In this document: piece by piece, positions 52,672-61,470 of the stretch
Position numbering within the stretch: position 1 is the first letter of the stretch
Layout of the letters: every line of letters starts with the position of its first letter
Source of the DNA: Amycolatopsis viridis
GTDB taxonomy: Bacteria; Actinomycetota; Actinomycetes; Mycobacteriales; Pseudonocardiaceae
NCBI RefSeq assembly: GCF_011758765.1
Contig: NZ_JAANOU010000001.1
Location: forward strand, 3,410,001 to 3,474,000
Direction: 5' to 3'
DNA: 64,000 nt
Notes under the pieces: model-generated
What the model was told of the DNA's origin: nothing
The model's database searches: none
What the model saw: the letters and a program-made list of their open reading frames with translations, nothing else
Position numbers and translations under genes: made by a program

Positions 52672-54548
52672 CCGGACTTCGCCTCGCCGCCGGGGAACTG
52701 CGCCGCCTGACCGCCGGCAAACTGCCCAAGCTGGCCGTGGCCGCCCTGGTGCTCGTCCCCCTGCTCTACGCCTCGTTCTACCTCTACGCCAACTTCGACC
52801 CCTACGGCCGGCTGGGCCACCTGCCCGCGGCGATCGTCAACGAGGACGCCGGGGCGAACGACCGGAACGTCGGTGACGAGGTCACGTCCTCGGTCGTGGG
52901 CTCGCGCACCTTCCAGTGGCACGAGGTGTCCGCCGCCGATGCCGACGCGGGGGTGCGCGACGACCGGTACTCGTTCGCGATCACCATCCCGCGCGACTTC
53001 ACCGCCGCGCTGACCTCGAGCGGCGATTTCAACCCGCAGCGCGCCACCATCCAGCTGACCACCAACGACGCGAACAACTACCTGTCGCACACGATCGCGA
53101 ACCAGGTGGCCGAGCAGATCCGCGGCACGATCGCGGAGAAGGTCGGCAACGAGGCCGCGAACCGGTTCCTGATGGGTTTTTCCACGATCTACGGCAAGAC
53201 GCAGGAGGCCGCGAACGGCGCGACCCGGCTCGCCGACGGCGCGACCCGGTTGCAGTCCGGGCAGCAGCAGCTCGCCGACGGCGCCCAGCGCCTGGCGGCC
53301 GGCAGCGCCCAGCTGTCGTCCGGGCTGGCCACGCTGAAGTCGAGCACCGCGACCCTGCCGCAGAGCACGCGGCAGCTGGCCGACGGCGCGCAGCAGGTCG
53401 CCGACGGCAACAGCCGGGTCGCCGCCGCCGGGTCCACCGTCGCGAGCGGGTCGGCGCAGCTGGTCAGCGACCTCGACAACGTGAACAACCAGCTCACCCA
53501 GCGGCTGCGCGCCGCCGGACTGTCCGACGCAGACATCCAGCGCGTGCAGGGTGTGCTGGGCGATCTGCGCTCCCCCGTGGACCAGGCGAACGCGAAGATC
53601 CAGCAGACCTCGGCCCAGCTCGACCAGCTCGCCGACGGGGCACGGCGGGTCGCCGCCGGTGCCGCCACCCTGGCCACCTCCGCGCCCGCCCTGACCAGCG
53701 GCATCGCGCAGGCCGCGGACGGCGCGAACACCCTGTCCGCGGGTGCCGCGCAGCTCGACGACGGCGAGAAGACCGCGCTGTCCGGCACACAGCAGCTCGC
53801 CACCGGCGCCGGGCAGCTGCGCGACGGCCTCACCGCAGGGCTGCAGCAGATCCCCAACCCCAGCGACCCGACCCGGACCGCGACCGCGGACACGATCGCC
53901 GACCCGGTGACGGTCAACTCGGTCGGCGTCGCCTCCGCCGGCACCTACGGCGCGGGGCTCGCGCCGTTCTTCCTCGCCCTGGCCACCTGGATCGGCGCGT
54001 TCGTGCTGTTCCTGCTGATCCGGCCGCTGTCCGCGCGTGCAATCGCGGCCGGGACGGCGCCGCTGCGGGTGGCGCTCGGCGGGTGGCTGCCCTCCGCACT
54101 GCTCGGCATCGCGCAGGTGGTCGTGCTGTTCGCGGCGGTGACCTGGTTCGTCGGCATCCACATCGCCCAGCCGCTCGCCGCGCTGGCCTTCGCGATCCTC
54201 GCGTCGCTGACGTTCACCGCGATCGTGCATGCGCTCAACGCGTTCTTCGGCGCGGTCGGCAAGTTCCTCGGACTGGTGCTGCTGGTGCTGCAACTCGTCA
54301 GCGCGGGCGGCACGTTCCCCTGGCAGACCCTGCCCGACGCGCTGTACCCGCTGCACGTCGTGCTGCCGATGGGGTACGTGGTCGACGGGTTGCGGCACCT
54401 GCTCTACACCGGCGCGTCGCTGCGCAACCTGCTCGACGTCGGTGTGCTGGTCGCCTACCTGGTGGGTGCGCTGGCGGTGTCGGCGCTGGCGGCGCGCCGG
54501 CAACGGGTGTGGACGGTGTCGAAACTCCAGCCGGAGCTGTCGCTGTGA
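52668..54548 (+). CDS. YhgE/Pip-domain membrane protein
   Basis: 626 aa. N-terminal membrane helix (about 20-42, KLAVAALVLVPLLYASFYLYANFDPYG), a large extracytoplasmic region with the YhgE/Pip start (LPAAIVNEDAGA) and many [LADGAxxLxxG] heptad-like repeats forming a coiled coil (about 180-410), then five membrane helices (about 430-620) of ABC-2 type. The family includes phage-infection protein Pip and ESX-like exported or efflux-linked proteins. The transported substance is unknown. Coupled to the pseudo-ATPase and to the tetR gene by four-base overlaps. Confidence 0.9.
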   Translation: MTGLRLAAGELRRLTAGKLPKLAVAALVLVPLLYASFYLYANFDPYGRLGHLPAAIVNEDAGANDRNVGDEVTSSVVGSRTFQWHEVSAADADAGVRDDRYSFAITIPRDFTAALTSSGDFNPQRATIQLTTNDANNYLSHTIANQVAEQIRGTIAEKVGNEAANRFLMGFSTIYGKTQEAANGATRLADGATRLQSGQQQLADGAQRLAAGSAQLSSGLATLKSSTATLPQSTRQLADGAQQVADGNSRVAAAGSTVASGSAQLVSDLDNVNNQLTQRLRAAGLSDADIQRVQGVLGDLRSPVDQANAKIQQTSAQLDQLADGARRVAAGAATLATSAPALTSGIAQAADGANTLSAGAAQLDDGEKTALSGTQQLATGAGQLRDGLTAGLQQIPNPSDPTRTATADTIADPVTVNSVGVASAGTYGAGLAPFFLALATWIGAFVLFLLIRPLSARAIAAGTAPLRVALGGWLPSALLGIAQVVVLFAAVTWFVGIHIAQPLAALAFAILASLTFTAIVHALNAFFGAVGKFLGLVLLVLQLVSAGGTFPWQTLPDALYPLHVVLPMGYVVDGLRHLLYTGASLRNLLDVGVLVAYLVGALAVSALAARRQRVWTVSKLQPELSL

Positions 54549-55135
54549 GCCCGCGTGGTGAGCACACCAAGCAGAAGCTGTTCGAGTCGACGCTGCGGCT
54601 GGCCACCGCGAAGGGCCTCGCCGGGCTGACGGTGGACGAGATCGCGGCGGAGGCCGGGGTCGCCAAGGGCACGGTGTACTACAACTTCGGCAGCAAGGAC
54701 GGGCTGATCGACGCGCTGCTGCGGTACGGCGTCGGTCAGCTCGCCGAGCGGCTGCGCGCGCACACCGGCGAACCCGACCCGGTGGTCGCGCTGGAGTCCA
54801 TGGTGGACACCGGGCTGGAGTTCATCGCGACCTACCGTGGGTTTTCGCAGATCCTGGTGAGCGAGTTGTGGCGCACACCGGGCCAGTGGCACGAGACGTT
54901 GTCGCTGCTACGGGAGGACATCATCTCGATCGTGGAGGAGCAGCTGCACCGGGTGGCTGACGCCGGGCGCCTGCCAGCCGGGGTGCAGGTGCCCACCGCG
55001 GCAGCCGGGTTGTTCGGCACCCTGCTGGTGGTCGCGCTGGACTGGCAGGTGTTCCAGCCGCACCGCCCCCGCGCCGAGGTGCGCGACGGGATCATGCTGC
55101 TGGTCCGCGGCGTGGCCGGGGCGAACGGGGGCTGA
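54545..55135 (+). CDS. TetR-family regulator of the YhgE/Pip operon
   Basis: 196 aa from GTG 54545. HTH (TKQKLFESTLRLATAKGLAGLTVDEIAAEAGVAKGTVYYNFGSKDGLIDALLRYGVGQLAERL, about 8-70) and a helical ligand domain with a TetR_C-like LEFIATYRGFSQILVSELWRTPGQW. It overlaps the membrane protein gene and probably binds the 26-bp palindrome at 51972 to autoregulate the whole operon, releasing it when an exported substrate or drug is bound. Confidence 0.92.
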   Translation: MSPRGEHTKQKLFESTLRLATAKGLAGLTVDEIAAEAGVAKGTVYYNFGSKDGLIDALLRYGVGQLAERLRAHTGEPDPVVALESMVDTGLEFIATYRGFSQILVSELWRTPGQWHETLSLLREDIISIVEEQLHRVADAGRLPAGVQVPTAAAGLFGTLLVVALDWQVFQPHRPRAEVRDGIMLLVRGVAGANGG

Positions 55136-55137
55136 TC

Positions 55138-56004
55138 TCAGCCGACCGGCGCACCGGGGACGTCGGCGGTCCAGCCGGCCAGCAGCCGCAGCGCCGCCTC
55201 GGAGGCGGAGCCCGCTTCGGCGGTGTAGACGCACAGGACCTGGTCGGGGTCACCGGGCAGCGTGAAGCACTCGTAGTTCACCACGAGGTCCCCGACCAGC
55301 GGGTGGCGGTAGCTCTTCGTGCCGTGGCTGCGGTCGCGGACGTTGTGGTCGGCCCACCAGCGCCGGAACTCGGGGCTGGCGACCGCGAGCTCCCCGACCA
55401 GCTCGGCCAGCAGCGGATCGTCGGGGTGGCGGCCGGCGTCCAGGCGGAGGAGCGCGACGTTGTCCCGGGCCACCACCTCCCAGTCCAGGAAGAGCTCGCG
55501 CGCCGACTCGTCGAGGAACGTGTAGCGCAGCATGTTCCGGTCGCGGGGCGGCAGCGCCTCGAAGTCGGTCAGCAGCGCGCGAGCCAGCCGGTTGGCGGCG
55601 AGGATATCCATCCGCCGGCCGAACACGAACGCCGGGGACACCTCGTCGAGGGTCTCCAGCATCCGGCGGACGCCCGGGCGCACGCGCTGCACGCGGGCGG
55701 CGGTCCGGCGCCGCGGGCGGCGCGAGTTGGTGCGCGCGATCTGCCACAGGTAGGAACGCTCGGTGTCGTTGAGGCGCAGCGCGCCGGCGATGGCGTCCAG
55801 CACCTCGTCCGAGACGTGCGGAGCGCGGCCCTGTTCCAGCCGCGTGTAGTAGTCCACGCTGACGCCGGCGAGCCGGGCCACCTCCTCCCGGCGCAGCCCG
55901 GGCACGCGCCGGACACCGCTCGTGCCGCCGAGTTCCACGTCGTCGACGCCGAGCCGCGCGCGGCGCGAGCGCAGGAACTCCTTCAGCTCCACGTTGTGAT
56001 CCAC
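55138..56004 (-). CDS. XRE-family regulator with MmyB-like ligand domain
   Basis: 288 aa from GTG 56004. HTH at about 25-85 (VRRVPGLRREEVARLAGVSVDYYTRLEQGRAPHVSDEVLDAIAGALRLNDTERSYLW), then an MmyB-like domain with the characteristic YTFLDESARELFLDWEVVARDNVALLRLDAGRHPDDPLLAELVGELAVASPEFRRWWADHNV. It is divergent from the SDR gene; the gap contains a 25-bp inverted repeat. This arrangement (XRE-MmyB plus SDR) is common in actinobacteria, the regulator controlling the SDR. Confidence 0.92.
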   Translation of the reverse strand: MDHNVELKEFLRSRRARLGVDDVELGGTSGVRRVPGLRREEVARLAGVSVDYYTRLEQGRAPHVSDEVLDAIAGALRLNDTERSYLWQIARTNSRRPRRRTAARVQRVRPGVRRMLETLDEVSPAFVFGRRMDILAANRLARALLTDFEALPPRDRNMLRYTFLDESARELFLDWEVVARDNVALLRLDAGRHPDDPLLAELVGELAVASPEFRRWWADHNVRDRSHGTKSYRHPLVGDLVVNYECFTLPGDPDQVLCVYTAEAGSASEAALRLLAGWTADVPGAPVG

Positions 56005-56034
56005 CAGTTCATTCTGCCGGGCCGCGGGCCACCG

Positions 56035-56059
56035 AACCTGGTTCTGCCGGAACCAGGTT
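56035..56059. promoter_or_regulatory. Operator between XRE and SDR genes
   Basis: AACCTGGTTC-TGCCG-GAACCAGGTT, perfect 10-bp arms and a 5-bp spacer, 31 bp before the XRE start and 115 bp before the SDR start. Each arm itself is near-symmetric (AACC-TGGTT), suggesting two dimers. Best candidate for the site of the MmyB-like regulator. Confidence 0.8.
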
Positions 56060-56173
56060 TGGTGTGCCCGGTCACCACGGGGCCGGAAGAAGCCGCCCAC
56101 TGCCCGGCTCCCGCTGGTTGCATCAGTGGTGCGGCCGGACGGTCGCACTGGAGATCGAGGAGACACACAAGCC

Positions 56174-56941
56174 ATGACCGTGCACACTTCCCTGACCGGG
56201 CGGATCGCCGTGGTGACCGGCGCGTCGAGCGGCATCGGCCGGGCCGCGGCCGTGCGGCTCGCCGCCGCGGGCGCGAAGGTGGCCGTGCTGGCCCGCCGCG
56301 CCGACCGTCTCGCCGAGCTGACCGGGGAAATCGAGCGGGCCGGCGGTACAGCGCTGGCGCTGGCCGCCGACGTGACCGACGCGAGCGCCCTGCGGTCCGC
56401 GGCCGACCGGGTGGCCGCCGAGCTGGGCACCGCGGACCTGCTGGTCAACAACGCCGGGGTGATGCTGCCCGCGCCGGTGGCGGAGCTGCCGACCGAGCAG
56501 TGGCAGCACCAGATCGACCTCAACGTCAGCGGGCTGATGAACACGATCGGCGCGTTCGTCCCGCAGCTGATCGCCTCCGCCGCGGACCGCGGCGTGGCCG
56601 ATCTGGTGAACACGTCGTCGATCGCCGCGCAGAACATCTTCCCGAACTTCGCGGTGTACTCCGGCACGAAGGCGTTCGTGACGCACCTGTCGCGGACGTT
56701 GCGCGCCGAGCTGGGCCCGAAGGACGTCCGGGTGTCGGCGGTCGAGCCGGGCATCGTGGGCACCGAGCTGCAAAGCCACGTCACCGACCCGGGCGCGCAG
56801 GACTGGCTGGAGGGCTCGAAGAAGGAAATGACGTGGCTGGCCCCCGAGGACGTCGCCGAGGCGATCGCGTTCCTGGCCGCCCAGCCCGCGCACGTGAACC
56901 TTCAGCAGGTCACCATCATGCCCACGCGGCAGGCTGCCTGA
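56174..56941 (+). CDS. Short-chain dehydrogenase/reductase
   Basis: 255 aa classical SDR: cofactor motif VVTGASSGIGRAAAVRLAAAGAKVAVLARRADRL (TGxxxGxG), LVNNAG in the middle, NTSSIAAQ with the catalytic Ser, and YSGTKAF (Tyr-x3-Lys). Prefers NADP by the Arg residues after strand 2. Substrate unknown; controlled by the divergent XRE regulator. ATG 56174 chosen with AGGAGAC upstream. Confidence 0.93.
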   Translation: MTVHTSLTGRIAVVTGASSGIGRAAAVRLAAAGAKVAVLARRADRLAELTGEIERAGGTALALAADVTDASALRSAADRVAAELGTADLLVNNAGVMLPAPVAELPTEQWQHQIDLNVSGLMNTIGAFVPQLIASAADRGVADLVNTSSIAAQNIFPNFAVYSGTKAFVTHLSRTLRAELGPKDVRVSAVEPGIVGTELQSHVTDPGAQDWLEGSKKEMTWLAPEDVAEAIAFLAAQPAHVNLQQVTIMPTRQAA

Positions 56942-56950
56942 CCCCCGCCA

Positions 56951-56984
56951 CCGGAGGGGCCGGGCCGCGGCCGGGCCCCTCCGG
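56951..56984 (+). terminator. SDR terminator
   Basis: CCGGAGGGGCC / GGCCCCTCCGG, 11-bp stem with a 12-nt GC-rich loop, nine bases after the SDR stop; no T-tract. Confidence 0.75.
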
Positions 56985-57036
56985 GCAGCCGGGGAACAAG
57001 CGGCGTCGCCCCCGCGGCGCAGGCGGGCGAACTGGG

Positions 57037-57642
57037 CTAACGCACCAGTGGCCGCAGCTGACCGACCTGGTGCACGGACGTGGCGTGCCCGGCGAGGGCG
57101 CGCCGCACGGCCTCGAGCACTCCCTCACCGATCTCGGCCTGCGCCAGCGACCGGTGCGGGTCGTAGGCGGAGACCGTGCCGAGCTGGACCACCTGGGTCG
57201 GGTGCAGCGGCAGGAGCGGGTCGGGCGGGTCACCGCTGGGGCCACCGCGCACCTCGACCACCGTCGCATCGGCCGCGAGCAGGGGCGCCACCGCCCCCAT
57301 CACCGCGCGCCGGTACTGCTCATGGATCCACGCCACCAGCAGGTCCGCCGGCCCGCGCAGAGCGCTCTCTGCCTTCGCCGCGAGCTCGCGCGGCCGGTCC
57401 CAGTGCGCCTCGACCCAGATCGCCTTGCCCTCACCCCGGGATCGGGCGGCGCCCGGGCGGTACGGCCGGTGCCCGGGCCGCCGGAGCGCGCGCAGTGCTG
57501 CCGCACCGGGCCGCACCTCGCAGTCGAGCGGGTGGTACCGCCGGCACGGCAGCACCACGTGCCAGCCCTCCCGGGTCAGGACCTCGGCGAGTTCGGCGAG
57601 CATCCCGGTACCCGCCAGGATCAGCGCTTTCCTGCCAGCCAT
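57037..57642 (-). CDS. Rossmann-fold protein (divergent SDR-like)
   Basis: 201 aa. The N-terminus GRKALILAGTGMLAELAEVLTREGWHVVLPCRR is a Rossmann dinucleotide loop (G-x-G-M). ALRGPADLLVAWIHEQYRRAVMGAVAPLLAADATVVEVRGG and LGTVSAYDPHRSLAQAEIGEGVLEAVRRALAG resemble a family of atypical SDR-like proteins, but the YxxxK motif is absent. An unusual Arg-rich insert occupies about 50-72 (ALRALRRPGHRPYRPGAARSRGEG). Function unknown. ATG 57642. Confidence 0.72.
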   Translation of the reverse strand: MAGRKALILAGTGMLAELAEVLTREGWHVVLPCRRYHPLDCEVRPGAAALRALRRPGHRPYRPGAARSRGEGKAIWVEAHWDRPRELAAKAESALRGPADLLVAWIHEQYRRAVMGAVAPLLAADATVVEVRGGPSGDPPDPLLPLHPTQVVQLGTVSAYDPHRSLAQAEIGEGVLEAVRRALAGHATSVHQVGQLRPLVR

Positions 57643-57728
57643 GGCCTCACGCTACCTGGCGCCGGCCCCCCGGGCAGCCTGTCGACGTGCCCCGCCCGCG
57701 CGGCACCACGCCCGGAGACCACCGCACG

Positions 57729-58159
57729 TCACGCCCAGTTCTTGTCCGGGTCGAACTCGTGACGCTCGGTGAGGCTGAACCAGTTGCCCGAGTCGTCGCG
57801 GAACACCGCTTCGATCCCGTACGGCCGTTCGGCCGGCTCCTGCAGGAACGTGACCCCGCGCGCGGCCAGCTCGGCGTGGGTCGTACGGCAGTCGCGGGTC
57901 GTCCAGACACCCCCGCCCAGCGCGCCCTTGGCGACAGTTCCCGGATCTGCTTCTCGGTTTCCGCGTCGTGCTGCGGCGGCCCCGGCTTCATCAGGATGAA
58001 GTCGAGGTCCGGCTGGTCGGGCGGGCCCACGGTGAGCCAGCGGAACTCCCCGATCCGCAGGTCCTGCCGCACCTCGAAGCCGAGCTTGCCGGTGTAGAAC
58101 TCCTTCGCCGAGTCCTGGTCCAGCACGTAGACGCTGGAATGGGACAGTCCCCTGATCAT
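57729..58159 (-). pseudogene. VOC (glyoxalase-like) protein with frameshift
   Basis: The first frame from ATG 58159 (GGAGG 6-7 nt upstream) encodes MIRGLSHSSVYVLDQDSAKEFYTGKLGFEVRQDLRIGEFRWLTVGPPDQPDLDFILMKPGPP...QIREL, the N-terminal half of a VOC domain. Near 57934 the coding frame shifts by one: the second half (KGALGGGVWTTRDCRTTHAELAARGVTF ... DSGNWFSLTERHEFDPDKNWA) continues in another frame to a TGA at 57729-57731. One missing base explains it: a normal gene would be 143 aa. It may be a real pseudogene or a sequencing error. Upstream AraC gene is intact. Confidence 0.88.
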
Positions 58160-58190
58160 CACGGACCTCCTGTCGTCGAGGAATACGACG

Positions 58191-58649
58191 CTACGGGTCC
58201 GGAGCCTGCGGAAGCTTCTCCGGATGTGCGGTTTCCGGTGCCGGCCGGGTCCACATCATCAGGAAGCACCCCGGGACCGGCGGCGGCCCGCCGGCCCGCA
58301 TCCGGGCGCGGTACCGGCTCGGCGACTCCCCGGTGATCTCCGCGAAGCGGCGGCTGAAGGTGCCCAGGCTGGCGAAGCCGACGGCCAGGCAGACTTCGGT
58401 GACGGTGAGGTTCACCGACCGCAGCAGGTCCTGCGCGCGTTCGATGCGCCGCCGCGTCAGGTACGCCTTCGGGCTCTCCCCGTACGCGGCGGCGAACGAG
58501 CGCGTGAAGTGGGAACGCGAGCAGCAGGCGACCGCGGCGAGCCGGTCCACGTCGAGCGGCTCCGCGTAGTGCGCGTCCATCCAGTCCTTGGCGCGCCGCA
58601 ACGGCGCCAGCACCACCGCCCGGTCGTTCCGCGTGCCGGCGCTCCGCAC
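58191..58649 (-). CDS. AraC-family regulator (HTH domain only)
   Basis: 152 aa from GTG 58649. It has the two-HTH AraC domain and little else: APLRRAKDWMDAHYAEPLDVDRLAAVACCSRSHFTRSFAAAYGESPKAYLTRRRIERAQDLLRSVNLTVTEVCLAVGFASLGTFSRRFAEITGESPSRYRARM. Such short AraC proteins are typically paired with VOC-domain partners, as here (31 bp before the VOC gene). Starts one base after the polA stop, so it may be read from the polA transcript. Effector unknown. Confidence 0.9.
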   Translation of the reverse strand: MRSAGTRNDRAVVLAPLRRAKDWMDAHYAEPLDVDRLAAVACCSRSHFTRSFAAAYGESPKAYLTRRRIERAQDLLRSVNLTVTEVCLAVGFASLGTFSRRFAEITGESPSRYRARMRAGGPPPVPGCFLMMWTRPAPETAHPEKLPQAPDP

Positions 58650-58650
58650 G

Positions 58651-61386
58651 TCAGTGCGCCGCGTCGTTCCAGGACCGGCCGAACCCGACCGACACCTCCA
58701 GCGGCACGGCCAGCTGGTACGCCGCCCCCATCTCGCGGCAGACCAGCTCCTCGACCCGGTCGCGTTCCCCCTCGGCGACCTCGAGCACGAGCTCGTCGTG
58801 CACCTGCAGCAGCACCCGCGACGACAGCCCGGCCCCGGTGAGCGCCCGGTGCACACCGATCATCGCGACCTTGATGATGTCGGCGGCGCTGCCCTGGATG
58901 GGCGCGTTGAGCGCCATCCGCTCGGCCATCTCGCGGCGCTGCCGGTTGTCGCTGTTGAGGTCGGGCAGGTAGCGGCGGCGGCCGAAGATCGTCTCGGTGT
59001 AGCCGACCTTGCCCGCCTCGGTGACGATGCTCTGCAGGTAGTCCCGCACCCCGCCGAACCGGGCGAAGTACTCGGTCATCAGCTCACGGGCCTCCTCGGT
59101 GGAGATCCGCAGCTGCTGCGACAGCCCGTAGGCCGACAGACCGTAGGCCAGGCCGTAGTTCATCGCCTTGATCTTCGCCCGCTGCGGGCCGGTGACCTCG
59201 GACGGATCCACCCCGAACACGCGCGCCGCGGTGGCGGCGTGGAAGTCGAACCCGGACTGGAACGCCTCGATGAGCGCCGCATCCTCGGACAGGTGCGCCA
59301 TGATCCGCATCTCGATCTGGCTGTAGTCCGCGGTGAGCAGCTCCGCGTACCCGTCGCCGACCACGAAGGCGTCACGGATGCGGCGGCCCTCCTCCGTGCG
59401 GATCGGGATGTTCTGCAGGTTGGGGTCCACAGAGGACAGCCGGCCGGTGGCCGCGATCGTCTGGTGCAGCGTGGTGTGGATCCGCCCGTCGTCGGCGACC
59501 GCCTTGAGCAGGCCCTCCACGGTGCTCTTGAGCCGGGTGGCGTCCCGGTGCTCCAGCAGGTGCTGCAGGAACGGGTGCTCGGTCTTCTCGAACAGCGTCT
59601 GCAGCGCCTCGGCGTCGGTGGTGTACCCGGTCTTGGTGCGCTTGGTCTTGGGCATGCCCAGCTCGTCGAACAGCACCACCTGGAGCTGCTTGGGCGAGCC
59701 CAGGTTGACCTGCTTGCCGATCACGCCGTACGCGGCCTCCGCGGCCTGCTTCACACGAGCGCCGTAGTGCGCTTCCAGGGCGGTCAGCTGCTCGATGTCG
59801 ACCGCCACGCCCGCGGCCTCGACCTCGGCGATGACCTGCAGCAGCGGCAGCTCGATCTCGTTGAGCAGGGTGGTGCCGCTGATCTTGTCCAGCTCGCCGG
59901 TGAGCGCGCCGGCCAGCTCGGCGACCGCGCTGGCGCGGACCAGCTCGCCCTGGACCAGCGACTGGTCGCCGTCGTCGCCGTCGAGCAGCGACAGCTGGCC
60001 GTCACCTGCGTCGGTGTCGTTGCGCAGCTCCCGCTGCAGGTACCGGAGCACCAGGTCGTCCAGCTCGAACGACCGCTGGCCCGGCCGCACCAGGTACGCG
60101 GCCAGCTCGGTGTCCATGGCGAGCCCCGCCAGCCGCCAGCCGCGGGCGCGCAGCGCGTGCAGCGGCACCTTCAGCGCGTGCCCGGCCTTGCGGATCGCGG
60201 GGTCGGCCAGCCACCCGGCCAGGGCCTGCTCGTCGGCCTCGTCCAGCGTGGTGACGTCCACGTACCCGGCCGGCCCGCCCGGCGCGGCGAGGGAGACCGA
60301 CTGGATGTCCGAGCGCACCGAGGACCCGGTGGTGCGGAACGACAGCCCCACCGTCTGTCCCGCGCTGGTGTGCTGGGACAGCCAGGCGGCGAGACCGCCG
60401 GCCGGCACCGCGGCGCCCTCGACCTCGAACCCGGACTCGGCTTCCGGCTCGGCGCTGGACAGCGTCTGGAACAGCCGGTCGCGCAGCACCCGGAACTCGA
60501 GCTCGTCGAACAGCCGGTGCACCGCGTCCCGGTCCCACGGCCGCAACGCCAGATCGGCGGGCACGGTGTCCAGCGGCACGTCCCGAACCAGCTCGGTGAG
60601 CTGCCGGTTCAGCATCACCGAGTCCAGGTGGGCGCGCAGCGCGTCGCCCACCTTGCCCTTGACCTCGTCGACCCGGTCGATCAGCGCGTCCAGCGACCCG
60701 AACTGCTGGATCCACTTGGTGGCGGTCTTCTCCCCCACGCCCGGGATGCCCGGCAGGTTGTCCGACGGGTCGCCGCGCAGCGCCGCGAAGTCCGGGTACT
60801 GCGACGGGGTGAGCCCGTACTTCTCCGACACCCCCGCCGGGTCGTACCGCACCAGGTCGGACACGCCCTTGCGCGGGTAGAGCACCGTCACCGAATCGGT
60901 CACCAGCTGCAGCGCGTCCCGGTCGCCGGTGCAGATGAGCACCTGGAAACCATCGGCGGTGGCCTGGGTGGTGAGCGTGGCGATGATGTCGTCGGCCTCG
61001 TAGTTGTCCTTGGCCAGCACCGGGATACCGAGCACCCCGAGCACATCCTTGACCAGGTCGACCTGCCCCTTGAACTCGTCCGGCGTGGTCGTGCGCGTCG
61101 CCTTGTACTCGGCGAAGGTCTGCGAGCGGAACGTCTGCCGCGACACGTCGAAGGCCACCGCGAGGTGGGTGGGCTGCTCGTCGCGCAGCAGGTTGATGAG
61201 CATCGAGGTGAACCCGAACACCGCGTTGGTGACCTGGCCGGTGGAGGTCTTGAACCGGTCGGCCGGCACCGCGAAGAACGCGCGGTAGGCCATCGAGTGG
61301 CCGTCGATCAGCAGCAGCCGCGGCCGCCCCTCGGCGGGCGGGGTGGCTGTGGCGTTGGCTACGGGCTGGTTCTGGCTGGGGCTCAC
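58651..61386 (-). CDS. polA: DNA polymerase I
   Basis: 911 aa. N-terminal 5'-3' exonuclease (about 15-300: LLLIDGHSMAYRAFFAVP, YEADDIIATL, PGIPGVGEKTA), a middle region lacking the DxE and related 3'-5' exonuclease residues as in other actinobacteria, and the C-terminal polymerase domain (about 500-911: DPNLQNIPIRTEEGRRIRDAF, LTADYSQIEMRIMAHLSEDAALIEAF, RAKIKAMNYGLAYGLSAYGLSQQL, QVHDELVLEV). GTG 61386 is chosen because a TAGACT -10 sits seven bases upstream, placing transcription start at the codon itself; the longer in-frame start at 61410 would be upstream of that promoter. Confidence 0.97.
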   Translation of the reverse strand: MSPSQNQPVANATATPPAEGRPRLLLIDGHSMAYRAFFAVPADRFKTSTGQVTNAVFGFTSMLINLLRDEQPTHLAVAFDVSRQTFRSQTFAEYKATRTTTPDEFKGQVDLVKDVLGVLGIPVLAKDNYEADDIIATLTTQATADGFQVLICTGDRDALQLVTDSVTVLYPRKGVSDLVRYDPAGVSEKYGLTPSQYPDFAALRGDPSDNLPGIPGVGEKTATKWIQQFGSLDALIDRVDEVKGKVGDALRAHLDSVMLNRQLTELVRDVPLDTVPADLALRPWDRDAVHRLFDELEFRVLRDRLFQTLSSAEPEAESGFEVEGAAVPAGGLAAWLSQHTSAGQTVGLSFRTTGSSVRSDIQSVSLAAPGGPAGYVDVTTLDEADEQALAGWLADPAIRKAGHALKVPLHALRARGWRLAGLAMDTELAAYLVRPGQRSFELDDLVLRYLQRELRNDTDAGDGQLSLLDGDDGDQSLVQGELVRASAVAELAGALTGELDKISGTTLLNEIELPLLQVIAEVEAAGVAVDIEQLTALEAHYGARVKQAAEAAYGVIGKQVNLGSPKQLQVVLFDELGMPKTKRTKTGYTTDAEALQTLFEKTEHPFLQHLLEHRDATRLKSTVEGLLKAVADDGRIHTTLHQTIAATGRLSSVDPNLQNIPIRTEEGRRIRDAFVVGDGYAELLTADYSQIEMRIMAHLSEDAALIEAFQSGFDFHAATAARVFGVDPSEVTGPQRAKIKAMNYGLAYGLSAYGLSQQLRISTEEARELMTEYFARFGGVRDYLQSIVTEAGKVGYTETIFGRRRYLPDLNSDNRQRREMAERMALNAPIQGSAADIIKVAMIGVHRALTGAGLSSRVLLQVHDELVLEVAEGERDRVEELVCREMGAAYQLAVPLEVSVGFGRSWNDAAH

Positions 61387-61393
61387 GGGTGCG

Positions 61394-61399
61394 AGTCTA
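61394..61399 (-). promoter_or_regulatory. -10 element for leaderless polA mRNA
   Basis: TAGACT on the minus strand ends seven bases before the polA GTG, the spacing of leaderless actinobacterial transcripts (TANNNT, start at the G of GTG). No Shine-Dalgarno is present before the codon, in agreement. Confidence 0.65.
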
Positions 61400-61470
61400 G
61401 GGTGGGTCACCGACAGAACCGCGCGAGCGGTCGCCCCTGTCCGCTGTCATCTCACCGAGGAGTTGCCGCA

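Noticed and set aside
58588-61470. Long plus-strand open frame through polA that joins the thioesterase
   Set aside because: Only the last 147 codons encode a recognisable protein; the rest is antisense to polA.
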